Assembly (NCBI GenBank): GCA_037447655.1
Contig: JBBHKE010001708.1
Location: 60,831-124,830, forward strand
Direction: 5' to 3'
DNA: 64,000 nucleotides
Origin: Zygnema cylindricum
Taxonomy: Eukaryota > Streptophyta > Zygnematophyceae > Zygnematales > Zygnemataceae
Part shown: one piece after another, positions 44,979 through 56,364 of the stretch
Layout of the letters: each line of letters starts with the position of its first letter
Numbering within the stretch: the first letter of the stretch is position 1
Made by a program: the position numbers and the translations under genes
The notes under the pieces: generated by a model
What the model saw: only the letters and a program-made list of their open reading frames with translations
Databases searched by the model: none
Told to the model about the DNA's origin: nothing

Positions 44979-47900
44979 CTCCCCTTATTTTCTAGTCACC
45001 TGAAAGTTTTAGACCACACTTCTCCCTGCAGAAAATTAGCTAAAGGGAAGCACAGGTTTGGTCATCATATCTGCTACCATTTCACTATCAGGTCTATATT
45101 CTAAACTGATTATTTTGTCTTCTACCTTTTCCCTAACGATGCTAAGTCTAATGTCCTTAAGTTTTGCTTTTAAATGGTGTTTATGATTGGCAAAAATGTC
45201 AATAGCTGCTTGATTGTCACAAAACACTTTCTAAACACCACTCTTGAGATGACGAAGTTCACCAAACAAGGACTTGACCCACATTAGTTCTTTTACAACA
45301 GAACAAGAGGCCATATACTCAGTTTCAATGGTGGACTAAGCAATGACCTTTTGCTGCTTGCTGCTCCAACAGCAAGCCCCATCACCCAAATACAATACAT
45401 ATCCAAACGTGCATCTCCTTATTAGTGCATCCCCATAGTTGTCATCACTCCAAGTGGTGATGTCAGTATTGTTCCCACCCAAATACAACCATAGATCTCT
45501 AGTCTCCATAAGATATCTAAGGACTATCTTAGCTATCTCCTAATTTTTCTTAGTGGGAGCATTCAAACTTCTACTTAGTACTCCTACAGCTGCGGCTTTG
45601 TCCGAACGAGTACAATTGATGAAATACATTAGGCTACCAACTACTTGTCTATAAGGGATGTTCTGCATAAATTTTTTCTCTTCCAGGCCAACCTCATCAT
45701 CTAAGATTATAACTCCCTCTTCCACACTCCCCTCACTTCCCTTCTATAGTTTCATAGAAGTGGTACAACTATTAGCTTTGTCCATTTGGAATCTCTCTAA
45801 CATGTTTCAAATGGCCTCCTTTTGAGTTAATTTTATTATCTTTCTATCTCTGTCTCTCTCTACCTCAATTCCCAAAATATACCTTGCTTTTCTCATATCC
45901 TTCATCTCAAATCATTCTTTTAGATCAGTTTTCAACTTGTTTATTTTATGTATAGATTTGCTTAAAACAAACAAATCATCAACATAAATTGTAATAAAAA
46001 TAACTCTTTCCTCATCTTCAAACAAATAAATTGAGTGATCTGAGCTGATCCGAATATATGTCAAACCTCTAAGAAACTCATCAAGCTTCATGTTCCATTA
46101 ACACGACGCGTGCTTCAACCCATTTAATGATTTGATCTATTGGCATGCCTTGCTCTCCTCCCCTTGCTCCAAAAATCTTTCGGGCTATTGCATGAAAATT
46201 TCCTCTTCCAACTTTCTATGTAGAAAGGCCGTCTTCATGTCCATCTGATGCACTTCCATGTCTTTTGCTGCCGCCATACTGAGAAGTATTGTAATAGAGG
46301 GAAAGTTGACTGTCAGAGCAAAAGTCTCCTTGCAGTCAATTCCCTCTTCGTGGGTAAATCTATTCGCCACTAACCGAGCATTATAGCACTCAATAGTGTT
46401 ATAAAGGTTGAGTTTCAATTTGAATACCCACTTACACCCGATTAGCATCCTATCAGAGAGATAGTTCACCAATTCCCACGTATTGGCTGCCATAATCAAG
46501 CCATCTCCTCATTAATGGATGTCTTCCACCGGTTCCTGTCAAGACATTTCATCACCTCACCATAAGTGTGGGGTTCATCGCGATGAGACAGTTTGTTTAC
46601 CTTGATGTTAACTTGCTTCTCTTGCAGCCTTTTGCTGCTTCTCCTTCCATCCTCAAACTCTGATGCCGAAATGGATGGCTCTTGTGGATTCTTTCAAATA
46701 GTTTCGACTTCTCCCCTATCCCTTGATTCTTGGTCTATTTCCACCATGTCTTCCCATTCGGTTGGACTTGGCACTAGGTATTCCACGGCTGAATCCTCCT
46801 CGGATTGATTTGTACCTGCAAGATCGTCACCTTCTAGAAAACCTGGATAGTTAGGAAGCTCAAAGTCAGCAGAATTTTATGACTCAAATCTGAATTTGAC
46901 TGTCTTTGTTTGCTTAAAGGGATCTATAGATTTCCCTTCATCCATTACCACTAGATGCTTTACTATGATTATATCTTCTCTTTTGAGATCATAGACTCTA
47001 AATCCTTTTACATCTTCATCATATCCTAGCAGATATCTGGTTTTCCTTTCGGATTCAACTTCCAATTTAACTGATCTGTGTCTAGGCTGAATACTTCACT
47101 ACCGAAAACCTTTAAGTGTGAAACATCTGGTTTTCGGCCGGTCCATCTCTCATAAGGAGTTTGGCCTTTTACTACCAAGGTAAGATATCTATTCTTGAGA
47201 TAATTTGCACAGTTCATAGCTTCGGCCCAAAATCTCTTTCCTATTTTTTTATCTGAGAGCATACTTTTACCACTATCACTTAGTGTTCTATTTAATATCT
47301 CGGCTGCACCATTCTACTCATGATTTTCAAGAACTATCTTTTGGTGTTGCACTCCATCTTCTCTCAAAAAATCCTCAAACTGATAGGAGGTTTACTCTCC
47401 CCCATTATAACTCTTTACTCTCTTAATAGAGGTTTCATGGAGTTTCTCACTCCATGCCTTAAATTCCCTATAAACGTGTTGGGCATGTGATTTTTTTTTC
47501 AAAAATACACTCTAGAGTAATGAGACCAATCGCTAGTGATTGTCATCATAAACCTTTTACCACTAGGTGAGGGCACTTTGGCCAGTCCCCAAATATCAGT
47601 GTGTACCAAGTCTAACACTTTTTTCCCTTTATAAGTGGATTCCTTTGTGAAGGGTAACCTGTGTGCCTTACCTTGAGCACAACCACTAGAGTCACTTAGG
47701 TTTTGACTTTCTCCAAACTGAATTCCTTCCACTATTCCCATCTTTTTCATTTCTTTTAACTTATTTAAATGCACATGTCTAAGCCTCTTTTGCCATAACA
47801 TAATATTATGAACACCCGCAGATTAAAGTTTATTCTTTTCATTGCTTAAAATCAACCTAAACATCCCTTGGCTACCTTTTTCATCAGTCCTCAAAGCTAG

Positions 47901-48772
47901 CAGTAAAGGTTCCCTTCCTAGTGTTGGTCTCAAAACCCTTATCGTCTAACACAAACGTTGAGATGAGGTTTTTTTTTAACTATAGAATAAAAACACATCA
48001 GAATATGTCACTATGGATGTCGTTCCCTCCACTAAAACTTTCATATCTATCAATCCTACCATAGTAGTAGTGACTACCCTCCCATCCCCATACTCTATCT
48101 CTACGGTGGGAATCTTTCTCATTTTAGTGAACATGTGTTTATCCTTATACATGAGCATGGAGGCACCGGAATCCACAATCTAACCTCTTTCACCTAACAA
48201 ACCTCCAAAATCACATTTATACTTTTGAGGAATTTTGACCTCGGTCTTTGCCTCGAACTTGTCATCCAGCAAGAGCTCACCGACCTCGTCCTCGGATTCC
48301 TCCTAGTGTACATGAGTCACAAGAGCCTTTTTCTTTCCTCTTCGAGGTCCATCGATCTGCCCCTCTTTTAACCAAAGTTTAGTTTGCTTAATGGAATCCG
48401 CCATATAGTGCCCTGCATTCTTACAAAAATGACACATACCCTTTAGAGCCCTTGGTCCAAACTCCTCAGTCTTTCTTTTTTGCCCCTCCCTCTATAATTT
48501 CCGACTGGTTTCCTAAAATCGGTGTTCCTCCAATCGGTCCTAACTGCGAAGGCTTGCCCACTCTTTCCTCCCCTTCGAATCTCAATCGTGTTCTCCTAAA
48601 CGAGAATCATCCCTATAACTGAATTCCATATCCACCTTGAGTTTGGCAAGTCTTGCACACAGTTGACTATGTTCTCAAACTCATCTGGTAGCTTCATGAA
48701 CAAGCAGTTAACCTTCATCTTTTTAGTTTCAACTTGTCCAGCAATCTCTAGCTCCATGAAAAGTGTTGCGAG
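44979..48772 (-). pseudogene. Copia element B gag-pol (truncated in gag)
   Basis: On the minus strand, in order: partial gag (about 48772-48600), protease MDSGASMLMYKDKHMF with intact DSG (48176), integrase MLWQKRLRHVHLNKLKEMKK (47801) and SDKKIGKRFWAEAMNCANYL (47262), RT WVFKLKLNLYNTIECYNARL and HQMDMKTAFLHRKLEEEIFM (46499-46185), YVDD near 45985, RNase H DNQAAIDIFANHKHHLKAK (45227). Stops interrupt it, but the motif residues are better kept than in A. Similarity ends abruptly at 48772; the gag N-terminus, primer site and 5' LTR are absent. Confidence 0.88.
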
Positions 48773-49120
48773 CTGTCGAGCGTGCCCGAGAATCCCCAGG
48801 GAAGGGCCTACAGCCCGGGGTAGTTGGCCTCGGATTCCTGCAAAGAACCCTCCAAATACGCAAGGCTTCCCAGAATAATGATCATGCCCACTGCTGCCCC
48901 CCCCATCCTTCCAATAGATAGGCATGCAAAGATAGGAGAAACACCGGAACCAAAGTAAGAGTAATTACATGGGGAGGCGAAAAGATCTCCCCTCCCCTTT
49001 CCTTTCCCATTAGGAAAGGAAAAGGGATTTGGGTTCTCGGTAATCGGGTCGGTCCTCCAATTTATGTACTTATTCACGGGGAGTCTTTAGCATTTGTTCC
49101 CTCAAAACCCACTGTTTCGA
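48773..49120. other. Unassigned segment between element B and element G
   Basis: Unlike copia. GC-richer at its left part (CCCCAGGGAAGGGCC, CAGCCCGGGG) and with a palindromic CCTTTCC/GGAAAGG stretch near 49003-49022. It may be the true outer part of G or filler at a deletion junction. Confidence 0.4.
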
Positions 49121-49769
49121 TACAAGGAAGTGGCCGTTTTACTCCAGGGAGTCCACGCCAAAGCAAAAGAAACTACACGCGAATACACAAATATACTACC
49201 ACGTTGACATATAGAAATATATAGGAATGGCTGTTCCAGATTTAACAATATCACCTTGTCCACAAAAATAAAATATATAATGGAAGATATAAAAGATGGC
49301 GAAGCAAGCTTAACATACCCCGGCAATTTACGATGACAAAGAGATAAGGGCAAACTCTCTCCCGATGGTAGTGTAAACAGGTATGGTACTCCTTCAACCC
49401 CCGGTGTCGGCAGTTCGGAACCGACCAGACCATTCGCAGTTTCAAGCAGCGAAAAATCAAAAAATCACCCAAAGGGATGATAGTGCCATCTACCAGCCCG
49501 AACTATGATTCCCACAATGGACAGATCCAAAACAAAGATGGCAATAGAGTCAAACAAAACAAAGATCTTTCCAAAAGAAACTTTGTTGGATTTTTTGAGG
49601 GTTTTCACAGGAGACAGTACTGAAAAGCAACTTGTCTCCTTCGGCCCCAAGTGCCTTATACAGCAAAAGCTTGTCCAGTTTAGGTCCAAAAGTCAAACCT
49701 ACGCTATTAGCCAATGAGCGGCCAGCAACGGCAACCGAACTGACATAAGACAAAACAAGGTGTACTACA
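49121..49769 (-). repeat. Left (3') long terminal repeat of G, approximate
   Basis: Shares ordered blocks with 55246-55901: AACAATATCACCTTG, CATACCCCGG, AAAACAAAGATGGCAATAGA, GGAGACAGTACTGAAAAGCA and the GTACTACACTT end. Confidence 0.6.
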
Positions 49770-49991
49770 CTTGGGGCAAAAAGTTGGACCTCTGACTACG
49801 GCTTGATCCGCGACTTGGGTTGGCTTTATCCCAAGACCTGTGTCGCTGTTCACCACTACTGCCCGGGGCGTGAAAGATAAAGGCCCGGTGGCCTTCCGGT
49901 TGTGGTCCTTTTTGCTCATTTTCTGCATGTCTTTCCTCTGATCAGAGGTTGAAGAGCGGAGTTGTCTACGAGCATCTCCCACTCCCACATT

Positions 49992-52900
49992 CTACGCTTC
50001 GTGAAGTAAACTCCTAGCATGGTGGGCATTTGGAGGTTCCAAATCCCAGCCCATCATATCATCTTCCTTGGCACCCGATGTGCTTTGAAGCTCAAGCTCG
50101 GCTAACTTTTGTAGTAACTCTTGCTTCTGTCTTTGGAGTCGTTGCGCTGCCGTAAGAGGAGCAGGCCGGTAAGTCAACCCCAAACGAAGAGCAACCAATT
50201 TTGCAGCCATGGCAGCCATCTGATGACTCTGCTGTTGGATTATTATCTCCGGTGTAAGTCTTGCGGGAGCAGTCGTTAATTTTTTGGGTGTAAGCAGCAC
50301 TTGGCGCTCCCAAGGATAAAGGAGATGTAGGGGAAGAGGGTTAACGGCAGTCTCTCCTCCTCCCGTGAAAAGGGCGAATTGCATCATTTCCTTCGGTATC
50401 CCGTTCTTTCAGAAACATTGCCCCTCCTTGTGCCCCATAAAACCACAGGACTCGCATTTGTGACCCTCGGTGGTATACTTGCTCCGAATCTGGTTGGAGA
50501 TCTGAGTATCGTCAAACTTTGGCAGTTTGAGTTGCCGCAGTTGGGACTGGGAAATTTTTGAAGTTTCACTCCGGGGAGTGGGTCGGTAATTGTTCTTCGT
50601 GACCGGTGTTCTCTCCCCCCCCCCAACTCCTTTGAGCCGTTCTTCATACTGCTTCTGGCTCTTTTCTGAACGCTCTACATCCCATTCTTTTAGCTTGAGG
50701 GCTAGCTCCGGTTTGAGCTTCATGCTGCAGCGTTTCCATCCATGTTCAGGTTGTTGACAATTTAGGCAATTGTACAGAATTACCCGATCGTTTGCCCCCA
50801 TTGCAGGTTCGGGCCCGCTGTCAACAGCTTGCTTCCCTTTTAGTTTCCGCAAAGCTTGGAGTTCCTCTTATTCTTCCTCACTTAAGAAAGTTTCCCCGGC
50901 GAATCCTGCAAAATTTGCTCTTGCCTTGCTGGTCACGGCTTTTTCCCTTGCCTCACTGTAAACGAAGTGGTCGTATAACTTCATGGCCACCAGGGATATG
51001 TCCTTGGCCGAGGGATTTATGTCTTGGATAGCTTGTTCTGCAATCTAGTTATCCAAGGCAGTCTGCCTTGTCGGTCCGAAGGAATTACGGACAGCAAAGA
51101 AATACTTCCTAGCCATTGCAGGAAGATCAATGGTCAACAGCTTAGTTTTTTGGCACAGGCTAGATAGACGGTTGAAGAGATTCAGGGGTGTCTCGCTCTT
51201 GAAGCATCGGAATTCTGTAAATTCCTTGATGGCCGATTCGTTCCTCTTGGTGTAGAGGAGTCGCCAAATATTCAGAAGGGTGGTGCAAGGAGTGTGATTG
51301 GCCACCATGCGTGTTGTTGCCCGAGCTGCCTGATTAGCTTGCAGCTGGATAACATAGGCCCTTCTTTGGGCTTGCAGCTTCATATCATCGGTAAATGTGG
51401 CTGTCACAGGGGTGGCCGCCGCTGCCGCCAATTCAGCCTCAGCTTGAAAAGCGGCCGCATCAAGAGTAGGATCAGATATCTTGTGCTAGGAGCCATCATA
51501 AAAGGTTGACACTCCTTATAGTCTGCCAACGCCCCTCCAGAGATGTAGTTGACCATCATGGGAAAGAGGGTCGTCTCGAATTCATCCGGCACTGCTCCTT
51601 CCCTGTACTTATTGATTTCCGATTGGGTGAACGATTTCCACAACAACTCGAAATCTGAGAAAGCGATCCCCAAGCTGTCCTCGTAAATATTCGAATATCC
51701 CCCATTTTTTCTCTTCTTCCGCTGATTGGGTGAACTGAGAAAAAGAAAGGCCGGTGGGACTAACGAACTGTGCCGGCGAAGTAACCCCTTTGTCCTCTTC
51801 TTTGCGACCGGAACCGCCTTCTCCTCTGTTAGGAGGTGCTACTCTGCGAGGCATGAATACTCCTCCCGCAGAGGAAGTACCAACCCCTGAAAGGATGATT
51901 GGAGGAAGGGTATTCCTCACGGGAAGAATTCTTGGCCCCCGGTGTGCAGAGGGTATCTGCGTCTGAAGACTTGTCTCTCCTGATGTAGTGGAAGGAAGGG
52001 CCCACTCCTCTTCGTTCACTCCTCGATATCCACGGGAATACCTTTCGTCTTGAAAAACTGTCTCCTCTAAGGGGATGTGGATCCGAGGTTTGTTCAAAGG
52101 TTGATCTCCGGGTAGAGATGGAGAAGAAGATGACGAAGGCAAGTTCCGAGGAGAGGGAGTTCGTCTCCGAAAAAGGGTCTGTTTCCGGGGCCGTCTTGGG
52201 GAGGTTTGAGGAGGAGGAGTTTCGGAACTAGAGGATGGGGAACGCTTGTGAGGAGGAGAGTAGACGTCTGGCGGACTTGGTGACCCACGGTCTGCTCCAG
52301 TAAGGGAAACGGAAGGAGAGGGAGAGGAGATGGGATTGTCCTGGGGTTCTGCTGCCAAAGCTTAGGAGTGAGAGGTAGGAGGATGAGGATTCCGATCGTG
52401 TATAGCCTGACTGGCAGTCCAATTGTCCAGAGCTGCCTGTCCTGTTGGCCCGAAGAAATTTCGAACAGCGACATAATTTTTGGTGGCCATAGCCGGTGTG
52501 TCGATGGTGGATAGTTTGGTCTTCTTGCAGATGCGGGAGAGGTGGTTGAACAGCGTCTGGGGGGTTTCATTCTTCAAACTGCGGAAGTCTGTGAACTCCT
52601 TGATGGCTGTTTCGTTCTTTTCTGTGTAAAGGAGTCTCCAAGCGTCCAGAAGAGTGGTACATGGATTAGGATTGGCAACCATCCGGGTGGCTCCTTTGGC
52701 TGCCTGTACCGCCTGCAGGTGGTTGACATAGGCCCTCCCTTGGGCCTGAAGTTTCATATCCAAGGTGAAAGTGGGGGTGAGAGGAGCTGCGGCTGCGGCA
52801 GCCAGGGCGGCTGCTGCCTGAAGAGCCTCGACGTCGAGGGTCGGATCCGATATCTTGATACTGGGGGCCATCAACAAAGTTTGACGCTCCTTGTAATTGA

Positions 52901-55090
52901 CCAAAGCTCCTCCGGCTAGATAATTTACCGTCATTGGAAACAGGGTTGTTTCAAAATCTGCTGGAATGGCCCCTCCCCTGTATTTGTTAATTTCGGACTG
53001 CGTGAAGGATTTCCACTGCTGTTCAAAATCAGAGAAAGCAATTCCCGAGTTGTCTCCGGTGAAGATCCGGACGTCTCCCATTCTCCTTTCTTCTTTAGGA
53101 GGATTGGTGAACTTTGGTGACGCTTGTCCGGTCGGGCTGACAAACTCAGCCGGTGAGATTGCCCTCGGATTTGCTACCTCGAGATCCGAACCGGTCCCTC
53201 CTCCAATAGGAAGGGCGGTGGTACCAGCAGTGGTCCCCCCCCCCCGCTGAGGAAGGTCTTGCTCTTGAAAAAGTTGGATAGTCCTCTGCTCCTCAATATC
53301 GAGGAGAGGCGCGTGCTTGACGGAGAACTACCTCTTCCGATGGTATGTGAAGACGAGGTCTAGGTCCCAGTCTAGAATGGATGACGGTGGAGGAGGTGAA
53401 GACTGGAAGCTTGAAGGAGAAGGGGACTGTTTGCTAAAAGGAGTCTGCTTCGTAGGTCGCCTCTGGGAATCTTCGGGAGGAGGAGTTTCGGAACTAGAGG
53501 ATGGCGACCGTCCGTGAGGAGGCGAGTAGTCGTCGGGTTTGGGGGATAGGCGAAGTGGTCCAGGTGACCCACGGACTGCTCCCGCGGGGAAGATGGATTG
53601 CGAGGGGGAAGAGGCGTGAGGTGGTGATTGAGGAGGAGTGATAAGTCCATGGGAAATGTGTAGTCTTCGGTCGGGTTGTAGCTGCACCACGGCCTCCACG
53701 GTAGAAGATCCCTTGACCGAGACAAATGTAGGGAGATCTGTAGCCGCGGCTACCAGATTACTTGGCAAATTTGCACCCAACCCCTATTTGTTAGGCTCTG
53801 TTGTTTCCTCACCTTCCCGCTGAAGAGGAGATTCTGGTCTCGGTTCTGGTGAAGTCCAGGGATCTCGCGTGACAGGAGGAGTTGCGTGATCTAGAGGTTG
53901 TACTTTCGTCGCGAGACCGGTTCTACGAGGAGGTGCTACCTGTCCACTAAGGATTCCCCCAGATCTCCGTCTAGCCTCCCATATCAAGATCAGCTCTTGT
54001 TCCAATGCTCTCTTCCTTTCCTCTTCTAGGGCATCCTAATCTATTGCGACAGGTCCGGCCCCCGCCGTAGCCTTATCCTGCGATCGCAGAATCTCCACCA
54101 ATTTCTGGGTGCTGCTCACCACACCCGAGAGATCCGCAATCCCCAAACCGGGTACCTCGGGGTCCGTAGACCTTGAACGCCATAGTCCTTCGGATGGTCG
54201 GACAACTGGGGCGGAATGAGACATAGAATTTGGGGAAATTGAGGCTGAAGGAAAGAACGACTCTTCTTTGACTTGGGGAGCAAATCGACCTTTGCTGTCC
54301 CGATGGTTGAACAAGAAATCTCTCTTAGGCTCAGGTAACTTCCGCTTGCTACTCCTTTCCCTGGTCCGAACACGAGAAGTTGCTCTGCTCCTAGAAGGTC
54401 TACAGGTAGCAGTTTCCTGAGATATGGTGGGATGTTGTCGTGAAGTAGACGGCATCTACGAGTGCTCTCGGGCTGAGATGGGAGAGCCACTCTCGGACGA
54501 GCTACTCAGGATCTCCACTACTCCTTCCACTGGGCGTATGATCCGGGCTCGGTCGCTTCTTGCAACTTGCTACACCAGCTCCTTAACCTTCAACTCATGG
54601 ATATCGTGAATGGCTAGAATCTCCTTACGACCGGGTTGGCTAGGATCCGACAAAAGTTCACGATCCATGTATGTCTCCACTATCGGAGCCTTGGATCTGG
54701 TATAACGTACCACCTCCGGAGGGTGGTCTGGGACCGCTTCCTTATGAGCCAAACCCTTCCTACGGGATTGGGGAGCAAAAGTTTGTCTTTCTACCTTCTC
54801 CGTAGCCCTAGCCCTGGCGCCCTCGGACAACGTAGGAAAGTTTTCAGGGGAAAAGACCGGAGGAGGTGGAGGAGAGGGTTGTCTCTCTGGCTGCCTCGGA
54901 GAAGTCTCAACTACAACAGGCTCGAGCATCATTCCCTAAAGAAATTGTTCAATGTTCAAAGCCGAAGTGAAAGGGACTGCTTCTTCAGGCACCTGTAACT
55001 CTTCCTCTTGTGCTACCGCTTCTTGTCTCGCCTGTTCTTCTAGTCTAACACCGGAAGGATCCCTATCCTGAGCTTCCCCTCCGCCCATGA
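49992..55090 (-). pseudogene. Element G Gag-like polyprotein with internal tandem duplication
   Basis: On the minus strand it starts MGGGEAQDRDPSGVRLEEQA near 55087. It continues through Pro/Ser/Arg-rich stretches (54932-53330), a capsid-like helical block (MGDVRIFTGDN, DFEQQWKSFTQSEINKYRGG, AWRLLYTEKNETAIKEF, ETPQTLFNHLSRI) and a second diverged copy of the same block (51673-51045). Two zinc knuckles follow: CLNCQQPEHGWKRC (50760) and CESCGFMGHKEGQC (50450). A basic tail then runs to about 49992 and on in another frame. Stops and frameshifts occur at several joints. Capsid plus CCHC knuckles indicate Gag; the superfamily is undetermined, with a Ty3-like capsid most plausible. Confidence 0.62.
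51042..53609 (-). repeat. 1.28-kb tandem duplication inside G gag
   Basis: Unit 1 (53609-52326) and unit 2 (52325-51042) both run from SPS(Q/P)S...RGSP, YSPPH(G/K)RSPSSSSETPP and FVSPTG to DFE..WKSFTQSEINKYR, FETTLFPM and GPT.Q.ALDN. The offset is about 1284 bp. The second unit has a frameshift near 51660. Confidence 0.75.
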
Positions 55091-55245
55091 CTTACAAAAG
55101 CAGATAAGCTAGATCTCTCTGATAAAGTCCACCACCCTAAGCAGCTATCCTCTTAAACAAAAGGGGACAGGTTGACTTTTTAGTACTGTGCTACTCCGCT
55201 AGAAGCCCACTAAATGCCACACTCCTAACTACTCTCTAAAGAATA

Positions 55246-55901
55246 TGAAGGAAATGAGAGTCGTCCGATCCGTTCCGCAAAAACTTCGGACAAACCCAAA
55301 GATGACCACAAGAGTGTGCAAATAACTCCCATGTAGAAATATAGAAAAAACAAATATCGGCTTTTCAGAATAAAACAATATCACCTTGCCCCAGAGAATG
55401 GAATTAAAGATAGAAATAAATGATAACGGTGAAGCGAATTCACATACCCCGGAGTGCAACGATGACCAAACTCAGCAGAAGAAAACCTCTCCCAATGGCC
55501 CCGAAGACAAGTATGAGTCTCCCTCACCCCTCCCGGTTCCACCGCAAGGATCGGACAAGACTCTTTTTAGTTTCAAACAGCGAAAGTCCAAACCGCCCAA
55601 AGGGGAGATAGTGCCAACTACCCACCCGTGCTACGGTCTCCACAAAAGACAATCCAAAACAAAGATGGCAATAGAGTCAAAGACACAATGCAAACGTTCT
55701 CCAACAGAAAGATTGATTTAATTCTCTGGGGGTTTTCTCAGGAGACAGTACTGAAAAGCAACCTGTCTCCTTTGGCCCCAAGTTAATTATACAACCAGAG
55801 TTTGTCCTACTGTAAGTTCCAAAGTCAAAGCAATGTGACAAGCCAATCAGCGGCCAAAAATTGTTATCGTACGGAAATAAGACAAAACAGACTGTACTAC
55901 A
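55246..55901 (-). repeat. Right (5') long terminal repeat of G, approximate
   Basis: Counterpart of 49121-49769, with the same ordered blocks. The two differ substantially, so the insertion is old or the repeats derive from different copies. Confidence 0.6.
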
Positions 55902-56364
55902 CTTAGGGCTAAAAGTTAGACGAATGGTCCCGGCAGGATTAGCGGCCGAGGGTCCTCTTATAATACACAAAATGGAAAGAAAGTTTTGATTTGACGTGAA
56001 ACCGCCTAACTTTGACCCAAAGTCATTAATGTCTTGCCCGGCTCTTGGGTCTAAACTAACATCCTACTGACAGCTAACAGTAGGATCTACGAAAAATCCC
56101 AAAGGTTACGTGTCGTTCTCTAATGTATCCCTCTACTAGAGCTACATAGAACACATAATATAATGGAGCAGACACTTTGCACCGGACTAACTCCGCCGTT
56201 CGGCCTCCGTTTAAGGTGAACTAAATTGCGTAGGGCTCCAGAGTGAAAATATAAAGATCTGATCCGGCTAGTTGTCCTCTTCCTTCTCCGTACGCTAGAG
56301 TCCGTACAAAGTGGAATGAGGCCCCGAAACTCCTGGGAGTGCAAATGTGCCGAAGATGCACATG
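55902..56364. other. Unassigned segment between G and element A integrase
   Basis: No similarity to copia or to the left flank of G that I can see. Minus frame 56120-56389 has no domain. It ends at the abrupt resumption of copia integrase. Confidence 0.4.

Larger units (their letters stand above)
49121..55901 (-). mobile_element. Gag-only LTR-type retroelement G (non-autonomous)
   Basis: Two direct repeats of about 650 bp (49121-49769 and 55246-55901, diverged) flank about 5.5 kb of minus-strand Gag-like coding sequence. No RT, RNase H, integrase or protease motif is visible in any frame. This fits a large non-autonomous (TR-GAG/LARD-like) element. The repeat ends carry TGTAGTACA on the minus strand, but terminal dinucleotides, PBS and polypurine tract are not clear, so boundaries are approximate and G could be internally deleted. 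Confidence 0.6.

Noticed and set aside
49121-55901. Element G as an endogenous pararetrovirus
   Set aside because: No RT, RNase H, protease or movement-protein motif is visible; direct terminal repeats and CCHC knuckles fit a Gag-only LTR element better.
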